From: Symsagittifera roscoffensis
Taxonomy: Eukaryota > Xenacoelomorpha > Acoela > Convolutidae
Reading direction: 5' to 3'
Assembly: GCF_963678635.1 (NCBI RefSeq)
Contig: NC_087069.1
Coordinates: forward strand, 13,554,660 to 13,618,659
Length of the DNA: 64,000 bases
How positions within the stretch are numbered: the first letter of the stretch is position 1; every line of letters starts with the position of its first letter. The notes below the pieces were generated by a model that saw only the letters and a list, made by a program, of their open reading frames with translations, made no database searches and was not told where the DNA came from. Position numbers and translations under genes: made by a program. This document shows positions 1-9,826 of this stretch, in pieces.

Positions 1-237
1 AAACACACTAACTAAAATTCCTCAAATTATTTGAATTTACTATGATAATTTCCAGATTGTTTCCAATTTTTAAAAATAGCCCTAAAATAGTGAAAACTTG
101 TTAAATTTCTTTTGAGGTTAAAATATTCCACTCTAAGAAGCACTTTCATCATGATCCTAGCGCCTCTCAACCGAATTTTTTTGTTTTTGTTATGCTTACT
201 CTTAAGATTATTTATCGTTTGAATTACATTAGCAAGG

Positions 238-279
238 TTACTTTTGGGCTGCGGAGACACTGATCCAAACCCAGGTCCA
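238..279 (+). other. 2A-like ribosome-skipping peptide remnant (LINE)
   Basis: The plus-strand frame reads LLLGCGDTDPNPGP. The consensus 2A core is DxExNPGP; here the glutamate position is Asp, giving DTDPNPGP, and NPGP is intact. In the same frame, after one stop, the endonuclease start follows at 331. A 2A peptide ahead of the endonuclease is known in several APE-type LINEs, where it uncouples the N-terminal segment during translation. Whether this variant works is unknown. Confidence 0.65.
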
Positions 280-330
280 ATTTTAATTTTTTGTGACATA
301 CTAGAATAACTACGAGATAACAAAAACAGC

Positions 331-460
331 ATGAAAATTCTGTATCTAAACTGCAGGGTTTTAAACAGAAAAAGATCTATGCTTAAACACATCTCAAGAA
401 ATCACTGAGATATCGTTTCATTGCTTGAATGGCAACAATCTAAGGACACTAGATAGTGAT
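331..460 (+). pseudogene. APE-type endonuclease, N-terminal fragment (LINE)
   Basis: The translation begins MKILYLNCRVLNRKR, followed by a stop and then DIVSLLEWQQS. The K(I/L)LYLNCR start is the usual first strand of the exonuclease-endonuclease-phosphatase fold of LINE endonucleases, and SLLE corresponds to the Mg-binding strand with its glutamate. The remainder of the endonuclease (about 460-1250) is too eroded to recognise. In a live element this domain nicks the target DNA for target-primed reverse transcription. Confidence 0.6.
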
Positions 461-1262
461 CATTTTGTCATTTGCCGATTTTGTCATTTTCCGATGTGAG
501 GCCAATCAAAACCAACGCAATCAAAAGTTCTAATACAGACCTAAATTCAAAACAATTGAAAAACTAAGATTTTTTCAATTACACTGCATCCTTCAAAACA
601 AACTTTTTAGCAAAAATTTTTGTATCCTAGTTAATTTTTATATGGTAAAACTATGCCGTCAAAGCGTAAAGTCTGTGATAAATCAAAATATTTAGAAAAT
701 AATTTCAAAACTGATTAACAAACAATACCTGCGATCCTTCTACAGGCTACACAACCTTGGAAAAATTTGGAAAATGTTCGATCATTTCAATTCTAATATA
801 ACTAATTGCTTTAACAAATGCACACCACCCAATTTGTTTATGATCGTAACAACAAACAGATAAAAATTTTAGCGATGATAACCTCATATCAAAATTATTC
901 AAAGAAAAACATCTGAGCAGTTAAATGGAACATTATATATGACAATAGAAACTCTAAAAACTCATGCAATAAAACTGCACTGCTGAAAAAATTTTGGTGA
1001 AACGATAACCAATAACTCTAAAAAAGCGAACCTAATAAAATCCAAATTTGCGAGGCTTGGATGTTTTTTAAGAAAAAAATTGTATAAATGCCGATGAAGT
1101 AATCAAGAGAATCACGAGAAGAAAAAAACATGGTATGCAGCATTTTTTTCTGGTTGAGTGTATTTAATTATACCCACTCCTCAAATTTCTTGTAAATGAA
1201 TGCATAAATCTAAGTCTTTCGCAGCTATACTCAAAAAAAAAACATTTTTATCCCAATATACA

Positions 1263-1790
1263 AAAAAGGACCCAGATAAAGCCGAGAATTATAGACCAAT
1301 CTCAAAAAGACGTGCGCTCTCAAAAAATTTGAAAAGTTGTTTTACAGACAGATTAATGAGTATTTATTGATTAATAACCTGCTCAGTACACCCAAAATGG
1401 TTTTAGAACCCCTTTTTCAATATTTGACGCAATTCATTATTTTACCGAAACTTTCAGCTAATCGATGAATAAAAACTATTTCTTTGCTGTATCTCAATTA
1501 GATCTACCAAAAGCATTCGATTCAATCAGTCATCATCAATTAAATATTAAACTGAATGATCTGAGATTTTCTGAAAGAGCATCAAAAATGATTAATGGTT
1601 TCATTTGCAACATACAACAAATAACTGTAGTAAGCAAAATAGAACCAATTGCATCTCACTCCACCAAAATGTACCGCAAGGTACATTTATGTGACCCTTA
1701 ACCTTCAGCCTATACATCAATGACCTAAATGAACAAATGTGCAGACGACACACCATTGTTTTGCGATGATAAAAACGTTGATTTGTCACT
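1263..1790 (+). pseudogene. LINE reverse transcriptase fragments
   Basis: Several short colinear RT blocks lie in shifting frames. DPDKAENYRPIS (1269-1304) is the fingers motif. QLDLPKAFDSISHHQL (from about 1495) is RT motif A with the first catalytic Asp. PQGTFM, then a stop, then SLYINDL (1672-1730) is the PQG block. CADD (1738-1749) is the catalytic FADD/YADD box. Four frame interruptions separate them. The domain order and spacing fit a non-LTR RT; the copy is non-functional. Confidence 0.8.
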
Positions 1791-1839
1791 ATTTGAAACC
1801 AGAAAAAATTAACTGATCATAATTAGCAGAAAACATCAA

Positions 1840-3290
1840 GCTCATGCAACAATACAAAATTTAGTAATATTTCAGAATACAGAAATAGAAGAAAACCATA
1901 GGTGAAATAATTTGGGCTCTTGATCAACTCTGCGTATTCCAAGGAGAAGTTAAAGGTATAATAAGAAAGATGGCCTGCGGAATCAAAAAGTTACACTCAT
2001 TAATAGGACCGCTGATAATTCAAAACAGAATTTTTTAATGAATGCTCTAGTCATAAGCCATTTGCTTTGCCCAGCAGTACTTCTAAGCGGTACAACAATC
2101 ATTTGATCTTAAACTAAAAAAACAATAAACTACCAGTTTCATTGTTTCTTAATTGGGAAATTGTCTGTCACCTTTGGGAAATCAATTTGATCTATTAGCA
2201 GCATACCTCAAATTCAAGTACGAGAACCACACAATTGATGAGAACCAGAGAATTAAGAACAAACACTTTCAAGAAAAGTTCAGCAGTCAATATATCGAAA
2301 ACTATTTTTTCATAAAATCAGTTTTAGTATGGAACCAAATTGAGAGTACAAATGCAAACCTCACCAACAGTAGCTTAACATATCATACTCTGAAATTCAA
2401 GTTAAAGAAAGATTTTCTATCTACTTTCAGTGAAGATCCTTCTATGGATACTTTTGGAAAAACATCGTGGGAACAGTTTAAACTTATTTGCAGGCACAGT
2501 TTTTTGTTACGGTATTATTCTGTAAATTTTTATTAGACTGGAACAAAATGTTGCATCATGTTATTGCTTATCATGGAGTTTTTTTGATACAAAACTTTCG
2601 AAAGTTTTCGTAACTAAATGCCTCGTCAGATTTTACAATGAACTAATCTAACATCAAGCTCAAGCATCAATACAAAATTCAGTATTATCTCAGATTAAAG
2701 AAAATAGAAAAAAACAAAGGTAAATAATTGGGGCTATCTCTAGATCAATTCTGCACATTTCAAGGTTAAATTAAAAGGTATATTAAGAAGCATGGCCTGC
2801 GGAATAAAAAAAACACTCATTAAGAGGACCGCTGACAATCCAACTCAGATTTTTTTGACGAATGCTCTAGTCAAAATTCAATTGCATTGCCCAGCAGTGT
2901 TTCTATGCGGTACAACAACGAATATGACAATAACACTTGAAAAACAACTAATCTCGGCATTTAGGAACTGCCGTGGTAGAAAAAAATTGATTCATCATTT
3001 GATCTCTTAATGAAAAACAATATACCAGTTTCAACGTTTTTTAATTGGAAATTAGGCTGTCATCGTTGAAAAACTAAACTTTTTCATCTATGGAAAACCA
3101 AACATAATCTACATAACCACACCGATGAAGAGAAAAAAGGACACTTCCTGGAAAGTTTCAGCAATTATTATATCGGAATTGTAATTATGAGTTTAGGTAA
3201 TATTATGTAATAGAAAATATTGTATTAGTAATAAGTAAATATTACGACTACTTTTAAATTTTTTTTACTTTTCTGAAAGTTTCGAACATT
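1840..3290 (+). repeat. Two degenerate tandem copies of the LINE 3' region
   Basis: The segment containing KMACGIKK (about 1970) and the following 3' terminal sequence recurs with substitutions and small gaps from about 2640 (KMACGIKK at about 2790). Copy 1 also encodes a C-terminal piece (2153-2536) with KYENHTIDENQRIKNKHF. A third copy begins near 3330 and is split by the giant LTR insertion, continuing at 30895. The copies differ enough that they look like old separate insertions or an old tandem duplication of the LINE tail. Confidence 0.7.
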
Positions 3291-4000
3291 GCTGTGTGCA
3301 ATCAGAAGAAACTTTATGATATTGATCTGTAAAATCTTGTAGGGAAAGCCCGTAAAGGGCAAACTGGCGCTCAGAATTGCCAGCTCAAAATTCACAGCTC
3401 TTCAAAGGGCAAAATAGCAGCCTTTAACTTCCCGGGTTGGCAAAATCTTTGTCATACAATTTGAAGTTGGGCCATTACTAAGCTGGACAATTAAGACCTG
3501 CGATGACAGAAGAAAAGTTGATTCATCATCTGATCTTAAACTAAGATACCATATTTGGGCCATTCTGCCAGACTGGCACAGCACAACCTTCCGGCGGCGT
3601 AAAAAAGAACGACTAAAGGCCTTATTGACGAAAAAGTATCGCGAAGGAGGTTCGGAATTTTTTAGAATTTTTATTGTTAAAATTTCGATTGGAAGAAGAA
3701 TATTTCTCAGAAATACAAAAAACGGCCATTTTGACTGGAAAAGACGAAAAATCAGAACAACGACAAAAATCGCCAAAAACAGTCGCACAAGAGACGAAAA
3801 ATGCGAAGCCTCTTATCGTGGCAACAACACACAATAAGAACCTTAGCTGTGAATATTAGTGGAGAAGGAGGCTTCAGTGGGGGAAGAAATATACCACGGA
3901 ACCCTCCCGGGACACAAATTGTAAGAGATAAGAGCGTTATCTCAGGAATATTACGGGAGCGGAGGCTTGGTCCCCCAGAGACTGTTTTATGTGAAGAGAC

Positions 4001-4008
4001 TATATAAA
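4001..4008 (+). promoter_or_regulatory. TATA box in 5' LTR
   Basis: TATATAAA lies in the LTR and is preserved in the 3' LTR at 30457-30464. Together with the downstream AATAAA about 145 bp away it fits a U3 promoter for the genomic RNA. The start site itself is not visible. Confidence 0.6.
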
Positions 4009-4150
4009 CTGACTGTATAGCTACTAGAATGTCATAGATCTCTTAATTAACACCGTTATCGTTTGATATTTCAGAATATGAGTAGCTAGAAAGAGGAAAG
4101 GGTCAATCCATCTCCAATGGATTTAATATAGAACTGTCACACAAAAACAT

Positions 4151-4156
4151 AATAAA
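4151..4156 (+). promoter_or_regulatory. Polyadenylation signal AATAAA in 5' LTR
   Basis: AATAAA is preserved in the 3' LTR at 30607-30612, where it would end the genomic transcript. Its distance from the TATA box fits an R region of about 100-150 bp. Confidence 0.5.
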
Positions 4157-4450
4157 ATAAGTTGTTCGATCCGTGTTTTTAATGACAATCACGTAGTCTG
4201 AGGATCCGAGACTCAGCTATGTGGTTGTGTTCGCATGTAAACCAAAGCCGACCAAAAGTCGTTTGACTGATGGCCTAAAAATGGTAACTTTTTACTTTGC
4301 CTTAGACAGACCAGAAAATCAACTGGCAAGGTCGAGACGGTGAAAAACGAGTAGGATTAAGGTAACTGACGCCTACCAGTCGTTAATAGGTACTTTTCCT
4401 ACGCTCCGTCGCTGTATAGTATTTGGGCGAATGTTACATAGACGTTTTTA

Positions 4451-4468
4451 TGGCGCTCCTGGGTGGGC
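4451..4468 (+). promoter_or_regulatory. Candidate primer binding site
   Basis: TGGCGCTCCTGGGTGGGC begins 12 bp after the LTR end. TGG complements the CCA end of a tRNA, and the TGGCGC start resembles lysine-tRNA-type primer sites, but the rest matches only partly. The related LTR at 37116-38149 has TGGCGCTGTTCTCGAC starting 3 bp after its end, which supports TGGCGCT as the conserved start. Confidence 0.5.
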
Positions 4469-4587
4469 CTGTTAAAGGCATGAAACCATCATGATCAGCA
4501 AGCGTTTCAGCGACGAACCCTCCGCTCCGGGCGTATGCCCGAGTAAGAGGCCTTATGGACCGTTATTGTACTGGGGGGAAGGTGCGT

Positions 4588-5254
4588 ACCCTCCGTCTAG
4601 TACAATTTAGCTTTTTAACTTAGTTAACACCGAAAATTCCGGGGGCCGGAGGGTTAGGTGAGAAATCTAGAGCCCGCTTGTCCTGAGGTCCCAGGACCAA
4701 AAACAATTAAAGAGAAAGCGTAAAACCAAACAAAAATAGTGTATAACCAAGAAAAAGCCAAAAATAAATTTATTTGAAAACAAAAAAGTACAAAAAACAG
4801 TAAAAAAATCCAAAAAAGACCAAAAACAGTAAAAAACATAAAGTGACAGTTTATATGTTATTTCCGGATGAGATGTGATCTGACCTTCCTATTTGTTGTT
4901 GTTTCAGATTGATTTATATCGTTTCTGATAGAAAGATTGTGTGTTTTGTTGAAGGGTTGGATACCCTCCCTCGAGTGTAATTTGAGTGTTTAAGCACGTT
5001 AATGGTGATTTTGCCGGTGACCGGAGGGTAGAGTGGCAAGCTGACCGACGTGTTCCACACTCAAGAGGGACATCAGGGACAACATCCGCAACGACGGTTG
5101 GGTATCGTTGAAGCAATTTTAGTATCGTTCGGGTACTATTTCATTAAAATTTAAGTGTTGGGGGCACGATTGGCGCGGTCCGATTGTACCCTCCATCGAT
5201 TACAAATTTCCGAGTTAAGGGTCTTATTTCGGGTATTTTGGTGCAAAGGAGGGT
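4588..5254 (+). repeat. Three leader segments bounded by ACCCTCC ... GGAGGGT
   Basis: Each segment starts ACCCTCC and ends with its exact reverse complement GGAGGGT 53-60 nt later: 4588-4594 with 4648-4654, 4963-4969 with 5023-5029, and 5188-5194 with 5248-5254. The insides are only loosely similar. Every copy can therefore close a 7-bp stem around a variable loop. A weaker fourth version lies at about 5597-5672. Confidence 0.6.
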
Positions 5255-6171
5255 ATAATACTATTCATTAACGACTATTAATAGGTTATTATCCTTATTA
5301 TATATTACTTATCTCCTATTTAGACCCAAGAAACACCCAAATTTCATCGAAAATTACCGATTTTCGACCAAACTGTAGACCCCCAAATTTTCGGATATCC
5401 GAGCTTTTCCGAACAGCAAAAAGCTTTTATATAGGGAGTAGCTACGTAGTTCGATCCCCTTCACTAAAGAAACCGCGTGAGGGGAGACTCAGTAGAAGTT
5501 AGAAAAAACGAAAACTTTTTAAAGTTAGAGCAATTAAATTTTTTGCGTTAGGAGCTTGCTAGCATAACGTGTTCGGTTACTAGAGAAATTTTTGGGTAAC
5601 CCTCCGACTAGCTCCGTGGATAGAGCTAACGACTTAAGGTTTGGAAAAGGAAGGAATCGGAGGTTCCAAATTTGATAGTTATTGGCCAAATTTTTGTTCC
5701 TAAACCAATTATGGTCCGGTTTTTTGCATTATTCCAGTGCCGTACAGGATTACTAGGCTCATTTCAATTACTTTTAGGAATTTTTGACCGGAATTGCGGA
5801 AAAAGTCTTTCAGAACCTGTATAGGTTGTGAGGTTGTGAAAAAAGGCCATTTTGACGAACGCGTTTTTGGCGATTTCTCAAAGACTAGTCATCCGATCGG
5901 GATAATTTTGGTACCATAAGTCGACATTTTTGACCACTTTTCCGGATTGCAACCGTTTTTGGGTTGATTATTTCGGAAAAGAAAATTTTTTCAGAATTTG
6001 TTGGTTCGGAGGGTCCAAATCACGAGGAACCCTCCGAGCGGCATAAAAATTTTATAAAATCACCTTTTATCCTACTGAGAAGGTTGACCGAGTCAACCAA
6101 CCTAGTTTTAAGCCAGGTAGACCGCTTTCGCAGGCTTTACTACGGTGACATAACCTTTTTTCTTGATTTTT

Positions 6172-6560
6172 GGGGAACCCTCCGAAGTAACCCTCCGGAG
6201 TCAGCTAAACCCCTTAGCAACCCTCCTTAGTGGAAAATTTCCACGAGATCGTCCTAAGAAGTTAAGACAGCCCCCCATAGAGTTTTTAGCTCGTTTTGAC
6301 GCTTTTTGAAGCTAGTGGAAGAACCTTCTAAGTGAGATCGAAAAATTTGAAATTTTTGGAGGTACCCTCCGAAGTAACCCTCCGGAGCATATTAAGCATC
6401 TTATTGACCCTCCTTAGTAAAGATAGGGGGACCCTCCGAAGTAACTTGGGTGACTAAGGTACCCTCCGAAGTAACCCTCCGAGGCTAAGTGTCTTAAAAA
6501 CCCTCCGAAATAACCAACCGGAGTGTCTTAAACCTTCTAACAACCTTCCTTGTTAGAAAC
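6172..6560 (+). repeat. CCCTCCGAAG-rich degenerate repeat cluster in leader
   Basis: ACCCTCCGAAGTA and ACCCTCCGGAG recur about ten times with variable spacers. The reading is repeat-like, not coding. A comparable cluster (CCGGAAGGGTCCC repeats) occupies the leader next to the LTR at 37116-38149, and a 63-bp CCTCC-containing satellite lies upstream of gag in element 2. Confidence 0.7.
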
Positions 6561-6761
6561 TTGAAGAAACCTTCTGTTCCGATTTGGGAAACGGAAAATA
6601 TGCATTTAATTAGGATCATATTAGGATATTAGGCGTGCTTATCAGGATCATAGGAACCCATTTTGACCCGGAAATTTGTGATCAACTTTGGATTCTAGCT
6701 TGGGTGTATCAGAAGTTGCCGAACAAAGAAAATTTTTTTTTGACCGTGATTTTGGTTGTGT

Positions 6762-7131
6762 GGTTGCCTTGAGCTACTTAATAGGAAAGTTCGGACAATC
6801 CGGGAACAGATAAAGGAAGACCTCGGTGAGTGTATTAAGCAAATACACACTCACTTGAGAAGAAAAGTTGTTCCCTACTCTCGTGCACTTGGAGCAGTCC
6901 GGGTGTGGGAGAGCTTTTTCGTAGACTTCACAAATTTTCGATCAGAGGTTGCCTTGAGCTACTTAGTAGGACAGCTCGGGCAATCGCAGGACACCTAAAA
7001 GAAGACCTCGGTGGGTGTATTGGGCAAATACACACCCACTTGAGAAGACTGTGTCCTGGGCTTCGATCTTTCGGATCGTTCCGATTGAGGGAAGTCTTTT
7101 TTTTAAGACTAAATTTTATTTATCTATTTTT
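6762..7131 (+). repeat. Two tandem 185-nt leader units with a conserved compound hairpin
   Basis: Units start GGTTGCCTTGAG at 6762 and 6947. Each folds the same way. Outer stem: 6802-6808 with 6869-6875, and 6987-6994 with 7051-7058. Inner stem: 6826-6836 with 6842-6854, and 7011-7021 with 7027-7039, each with a two-base bulge. CTC and GAG flank the inner stem. The paired bases differ between units but stay complementary, so base pairing rather than sequence is being kept. The same architecture appears near 36131-36180 on the minus strand. Confidence 0.7.
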
Positions 7132-7476
7132 GAATCATCACTGCTTTTTACCAAAGATTGTTTGATTTTAACAAAGCAGTGATTTGATAAGAGTGTGGCC
7201 GTAAATTGATACTGACGAAATGTCGCGGTCACCTGTAGGATATTTTTATCTGATTATCGATTGTGTTTTGTAAAATCGATTATATCTTGTGAAAATTTTG
7301 TGATACTGTTATACTATACAACTAGTTTTGTCACTAGTTTTGTCGTTAAGAAATCTAAGAGACATTTTGATACTAACGGAATTGAGTAGGCAGCGTTGAG
7401 TAGTTTGACTAGATCCTGTTTGTGGTACGTGTGCATTGTAATCGAATTACGAATATTTTCATTTTTCTTTAAAAGT

Positions 7477-7986
7477 ATGCAGCATAGGGACTCACTAGGA
7501 TCGACTCCTAAGATTCCCAGGCTAAGCAAGGGAAGCACGCGGAAATTTAGAACCAGGCGTAGCCAGACCTCGTTTAGCAGCGCTTCCGACGCGTTTGCCG
7601 AAGACGAATCGACTAAAGGTCAACCTGATCTTTCAGTGACCGAAATGAAACTAAGGAGCGAGAAAAACCTCGATGGCAATCAAGGACGGAGCGCCGAGGT
7701 CGAGCCCGCGAGCGAAACTCTAGTGGATCCCTTTGACGAAGGGGAGCGAACGCTCCTTCGACCCGACTTTGAGCCAGACGAGGACCCCGAACGGGAGGAA
7801 GTCGAGAGGACAGAGGAGACCTCGGAGCGTCCCGAGGTCGAGCCTCGGGAGGAAGTGCTGTACAAGGGAATGTCCAAGTCGGAGACTAGGAGCAATAAGT
7901 GGAGAAGAGAACCTTCACATCCGACACCGACATGTACACACTCATCTTTGGCCAAGCAGAGCAACAATGCGATGAGTCGAGTATGA
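7477..7986 (+). pseudogene. gag: gag, N-terminal part (element 1)
   Basis: I start gag at the ATG at 7477 (MQHRDSLGSTP) because the acidic and basic low-complexity sequence that follows resembles the gag start of element 2 (61811 downward). The open frame formally extends upstream to 7396, but the extra residues look like leader. The product is rich in E, R, S and T and has no fold I recognise. A frameshift between about 7880 and 7980 moves the coding frame to that of the next segment. Gag proteins coat the genomic RNA and assemble the particle. Confidence 0.6.
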
Positions 7987-8597
7987 GTCCGAGTGAGGAG
8001 CAAACGGTCTCGAAGGCAAGGAAAAGTTGGAAGTCTTTGTACGATGAGCACATGGCGTCACTACAGGCCGAAGGTCTATCCTTTAGTTACGACCAACCGG
8101 AGACAACCCATCCGGATGTGAACTTCACACCGTGCCCGAGGAATGCCATGAGCAGGAAAGCGTCCTCCACCTCGCCGACCAGGCCTATGCCAGATGGGAT
8201 AACGATGGAAGCGTCATCGACGTTCGACATATTGATGACGTCGATGCACAAGCAAAAAGGCGGTGCGTCATCAAGCACCAGGCTACAGCCGCAGCTGACC
8301 TCGTCTTCACTGGGGCTAATCCCGCCATTGGGGGCAACTGGTGACATAAGTGACATGTTCGCTGGCGTAAGGAATGGCCTGGATGAATTGAGACGGGACA
8401 TGACCAAGAGGATAGATCAAATTGACGAGAGAGCTCACCATGGTCAAGAGAATTTGAGAGATGAGCTAACGCACGTGAAGTCGCAGGCGAGGTTTGATCA
8501 GGCTCAATTGATTCGTAACAACGATCAATGCCTGGCTGAGAGCCTGGCACACGCTAACAAAGAGTCAGAGGAAAGAGAGGCTAGGATGACAAGATAG
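7899..8597 (+). pseudogene. gag: gag, central part (element 1)
   Basis: This segment of about 230 codons continues gag in a new frame and ends at TAG (8595-8597). Coding similarity continues in the same frame straight after the stop (IERLLNDHDKTYAH), so the TAG is a point lesion and not the gag end. Residues from about 165 onward (RNGLDELRRDMTKRIDQIDE and following) have the heptad-like charge pattern of a coiled coil. Element 2 has an equivalent stretch (MEEMKTRYDTVNEKL, 61123 downward). Confidence 0.65.
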
Positions 8598-9826
8598 ATT
8601 GAGCGATTATTGAATGATCATGATAAAACCTACGCCCATACGATGACTAACCTGGAAAAGAGGTTAGATGCCAAATCTGACTTAATGATGCGGAAGCTCG
8701 ACGCGATCTTGAATGGGAAAAATTGGGGGGAGCGTTCCAACCCAAGGGAGCGCTCACGCCACGTGAATGATGGAGATGGTACGGGCAGCAATGCCAGGGC
8801 CCAAAGCTCGAGAACGAACTACGAACCTAGGAACAAGGAGCGGCTAAGGGCAGCCCCGTCGAGGCCTGGCTGGACGAACCCAGTCCCGCCTGAGGCAGAA
8901 GCAACCCCGGAAACAAGATTGCCAACTGTGCCACAAGTCAGTTCAGTACCAGATCTGACTACAGTCTCACAGGACACAATGATGTATGCCTCGATGTTCG
9001 AGCCCCTGAACAGATCTCTCGAAACGTTCATAACCAAACTCTCGAAGTCAACCGAGAGAGGGGAGAGGTCAAGGAGGACACTGAAAAAGCCGAAGTCATA
9101 CAAAGACGAGTCTGACGGCTGCATTGATACTTGGATAGAGGTGATGAAGTTGCACTTTGAGAAAGAGAATCTCTCCAAGAAACAAGAATGCAGCGCACTA
9201 ACGAGCAACCTGGAGGGTACTGCACTAAATTGTGTAATGGCAAAAAGAGCCAATGAGAGGGACAGCGCTCGCAAGATATTCGACATCCTGCTGAATCGTT
9301 TCGGCTCTGGAGTACAAGGACACCAGGCTGTGGTGAAGTTCGAGACGAGGCGTCAAAGAGATGACGAATCCAAAGACAAAGTTTTGGACGACCTTGAATT
9401 GCTTAGGAGAAGAAGCAACCCCGATGAGAGAATATCCGAGCGAAACTTGGCGATTGCTTCGAAGTTCATGGACGGAGTAAAAAGTGAGGAGTTGAAGACG
9501 ATGTTGGCCACACACTTCACCCTGTCACTTGACCAGGTACCCACGCCCGATGACTTGCGTATGAAGTCACGCGAGTATTTACTCATAAAACCAAGGGCAC
9601 AGAACCGTTACAGCAATTATGGTAACTATAGCGGGAAAAACACTGGTGCGAACTCCAGTTGGTACAAACCTCGCGATAACATGGATAAGAGGAGATCGTG
9701 TGCGAATTGTGGTTCGATGGACCATCATGTCTCCGCGTGTTCGGCGTACAAACAAAACATGAAAGCAATAGGCTACTTTCTCGATGACGTTGACGCGACC
9801 GACGAGGATCACGAAGAGTACGTCAG
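8598..9826 (+). pseudogene. gag: gag, capsid-like region and first zinc knuckle (element 1)
   Basis: A coiled-coil tail is followed by a capsid-type region (SDGCIDTWIEVMKLHF ... NRFGSGVQGHQAVVKF). It is closely matched in element 2 (60601-60005, minus), with NRFGSG and KSREY conserved. A CCHC knuckle CANCGSMDHHVSAC (C-x2-C-x4-H-x4-C) sits at 9699-9741. The coding sequence is cut at 9826 by the nested LINE and resumes at 13327. Because the LINE landed in frame, one open frame runs from gag into the LINE. Confidence 0.85.
9814..9826 (+). repeat. Target-site duplication of nested LINE, 5' copy
   Basis: AAGAGTACGTCAG is repeated exactly at 13327-13339 on the other side of the LINE. A 13-bp duplication is typical of target-primed LINE insertion. 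Joining the two sides restores gag colinearity with element 2. Confidence 0.9.

Larger units (their letters stand above)
1..3555 (+). mobile_element. Decayed non-LTR retrotransposon (LINE) with 2A, endonuclease and RT remnants
   Basis: Recognisable pieces of an APE-type LINE occur in order on the plus strand: a 2A-like peptide (238-279), the start of an endonuclease (331-460), RT fingers (1263-1304), RT palm (1465-1790) and RT C-terminal plus 3' end sequence (from about 1930). Stops and frameshifts are everywhere, so it is dead. The 3' part occurs three times in degenerate form (about 1840-2560, 2640-3290 and 3330-3555), and the last copy is interrupted by the giant LTR element and resumes at 30895. 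The order 2A, endonuclease, RT is that of CR1/L2-like elements; clade assignment is inference. Base composition is AT-rich like the surrounding DNA. Confidence 0.8.
3556..4438 (+). repeat. 5' LTR of element 1 (883 bp)
   Basis: It starts TGGGCCATTCTGCC and ends GCGAATGTTACA, giving TG...CA ends. It is colinear with 30012-30894, the same length, and about 97% identical by my count. A TATA box (4001-4008) and an AATAAA signal (4151-4156) allow a rough split: U3 3556 to about 4030, R to about 4170, then U5. Small open frames inside it (for example 3625-3837 and 3801-4007) have no recognisable content. Confidence 0.93.
4439..7476 (+). other. Long leader (5' UTR) of element 1
   Basis: About 3 kb separates the 5' LTR from the gag start at 7477 and shows no recognisable coding sequence. 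It holds the primer site, three segments bounded by ACCCTCC and GGAGGGT, a cluster of CCCTCCGAAG repeats and two tandem hairpin units (each described separately). The analogous DNA beside the LTR at 37116-38149 has the same kind of layout with different repeats. Possible roles are packaging, dimerisation or cap-independent translation; none is shown. Confidence 0.7.

Noticed and set aside
2153-2536. Host gene of 127 codons
   Set aside because: The sequence recurs in the LINE 3' copies and at 30895-31060 and has LINE C-terminal character.
3622-4007. Several small frames in the 5' LTR, also present in the 3' LTR
   Set aside because: LTR regulatory DNA; the frames are not conserved in length between the two LTRs and show no domain.
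4261-4300. Possible hammerhead ribozyme core (CTGATGG) in the LTR
   Set aside because: The invariant CUGAUGA and the GAAA partner with pairing stems are not present.
5170-5187. Second primer binding site (TGGCGCGGTCC)
   Set aside because: More than 700 bp from the LTR end; most likely a chance TGGCGC in the leader.
6762-7131. tRNA-like or SINE-like origin of the leader hairpin units
   Set aside because: No A/B box or cloverleaf spacing; the nested stems explain the pattern better.
7396-7476. gag starting at the upstream ATG at 7396
   Set aside because: The 27 extra residues are hydrophobic leader translation and unlike gag; the ATG at 7477 starts the gag-like composition.
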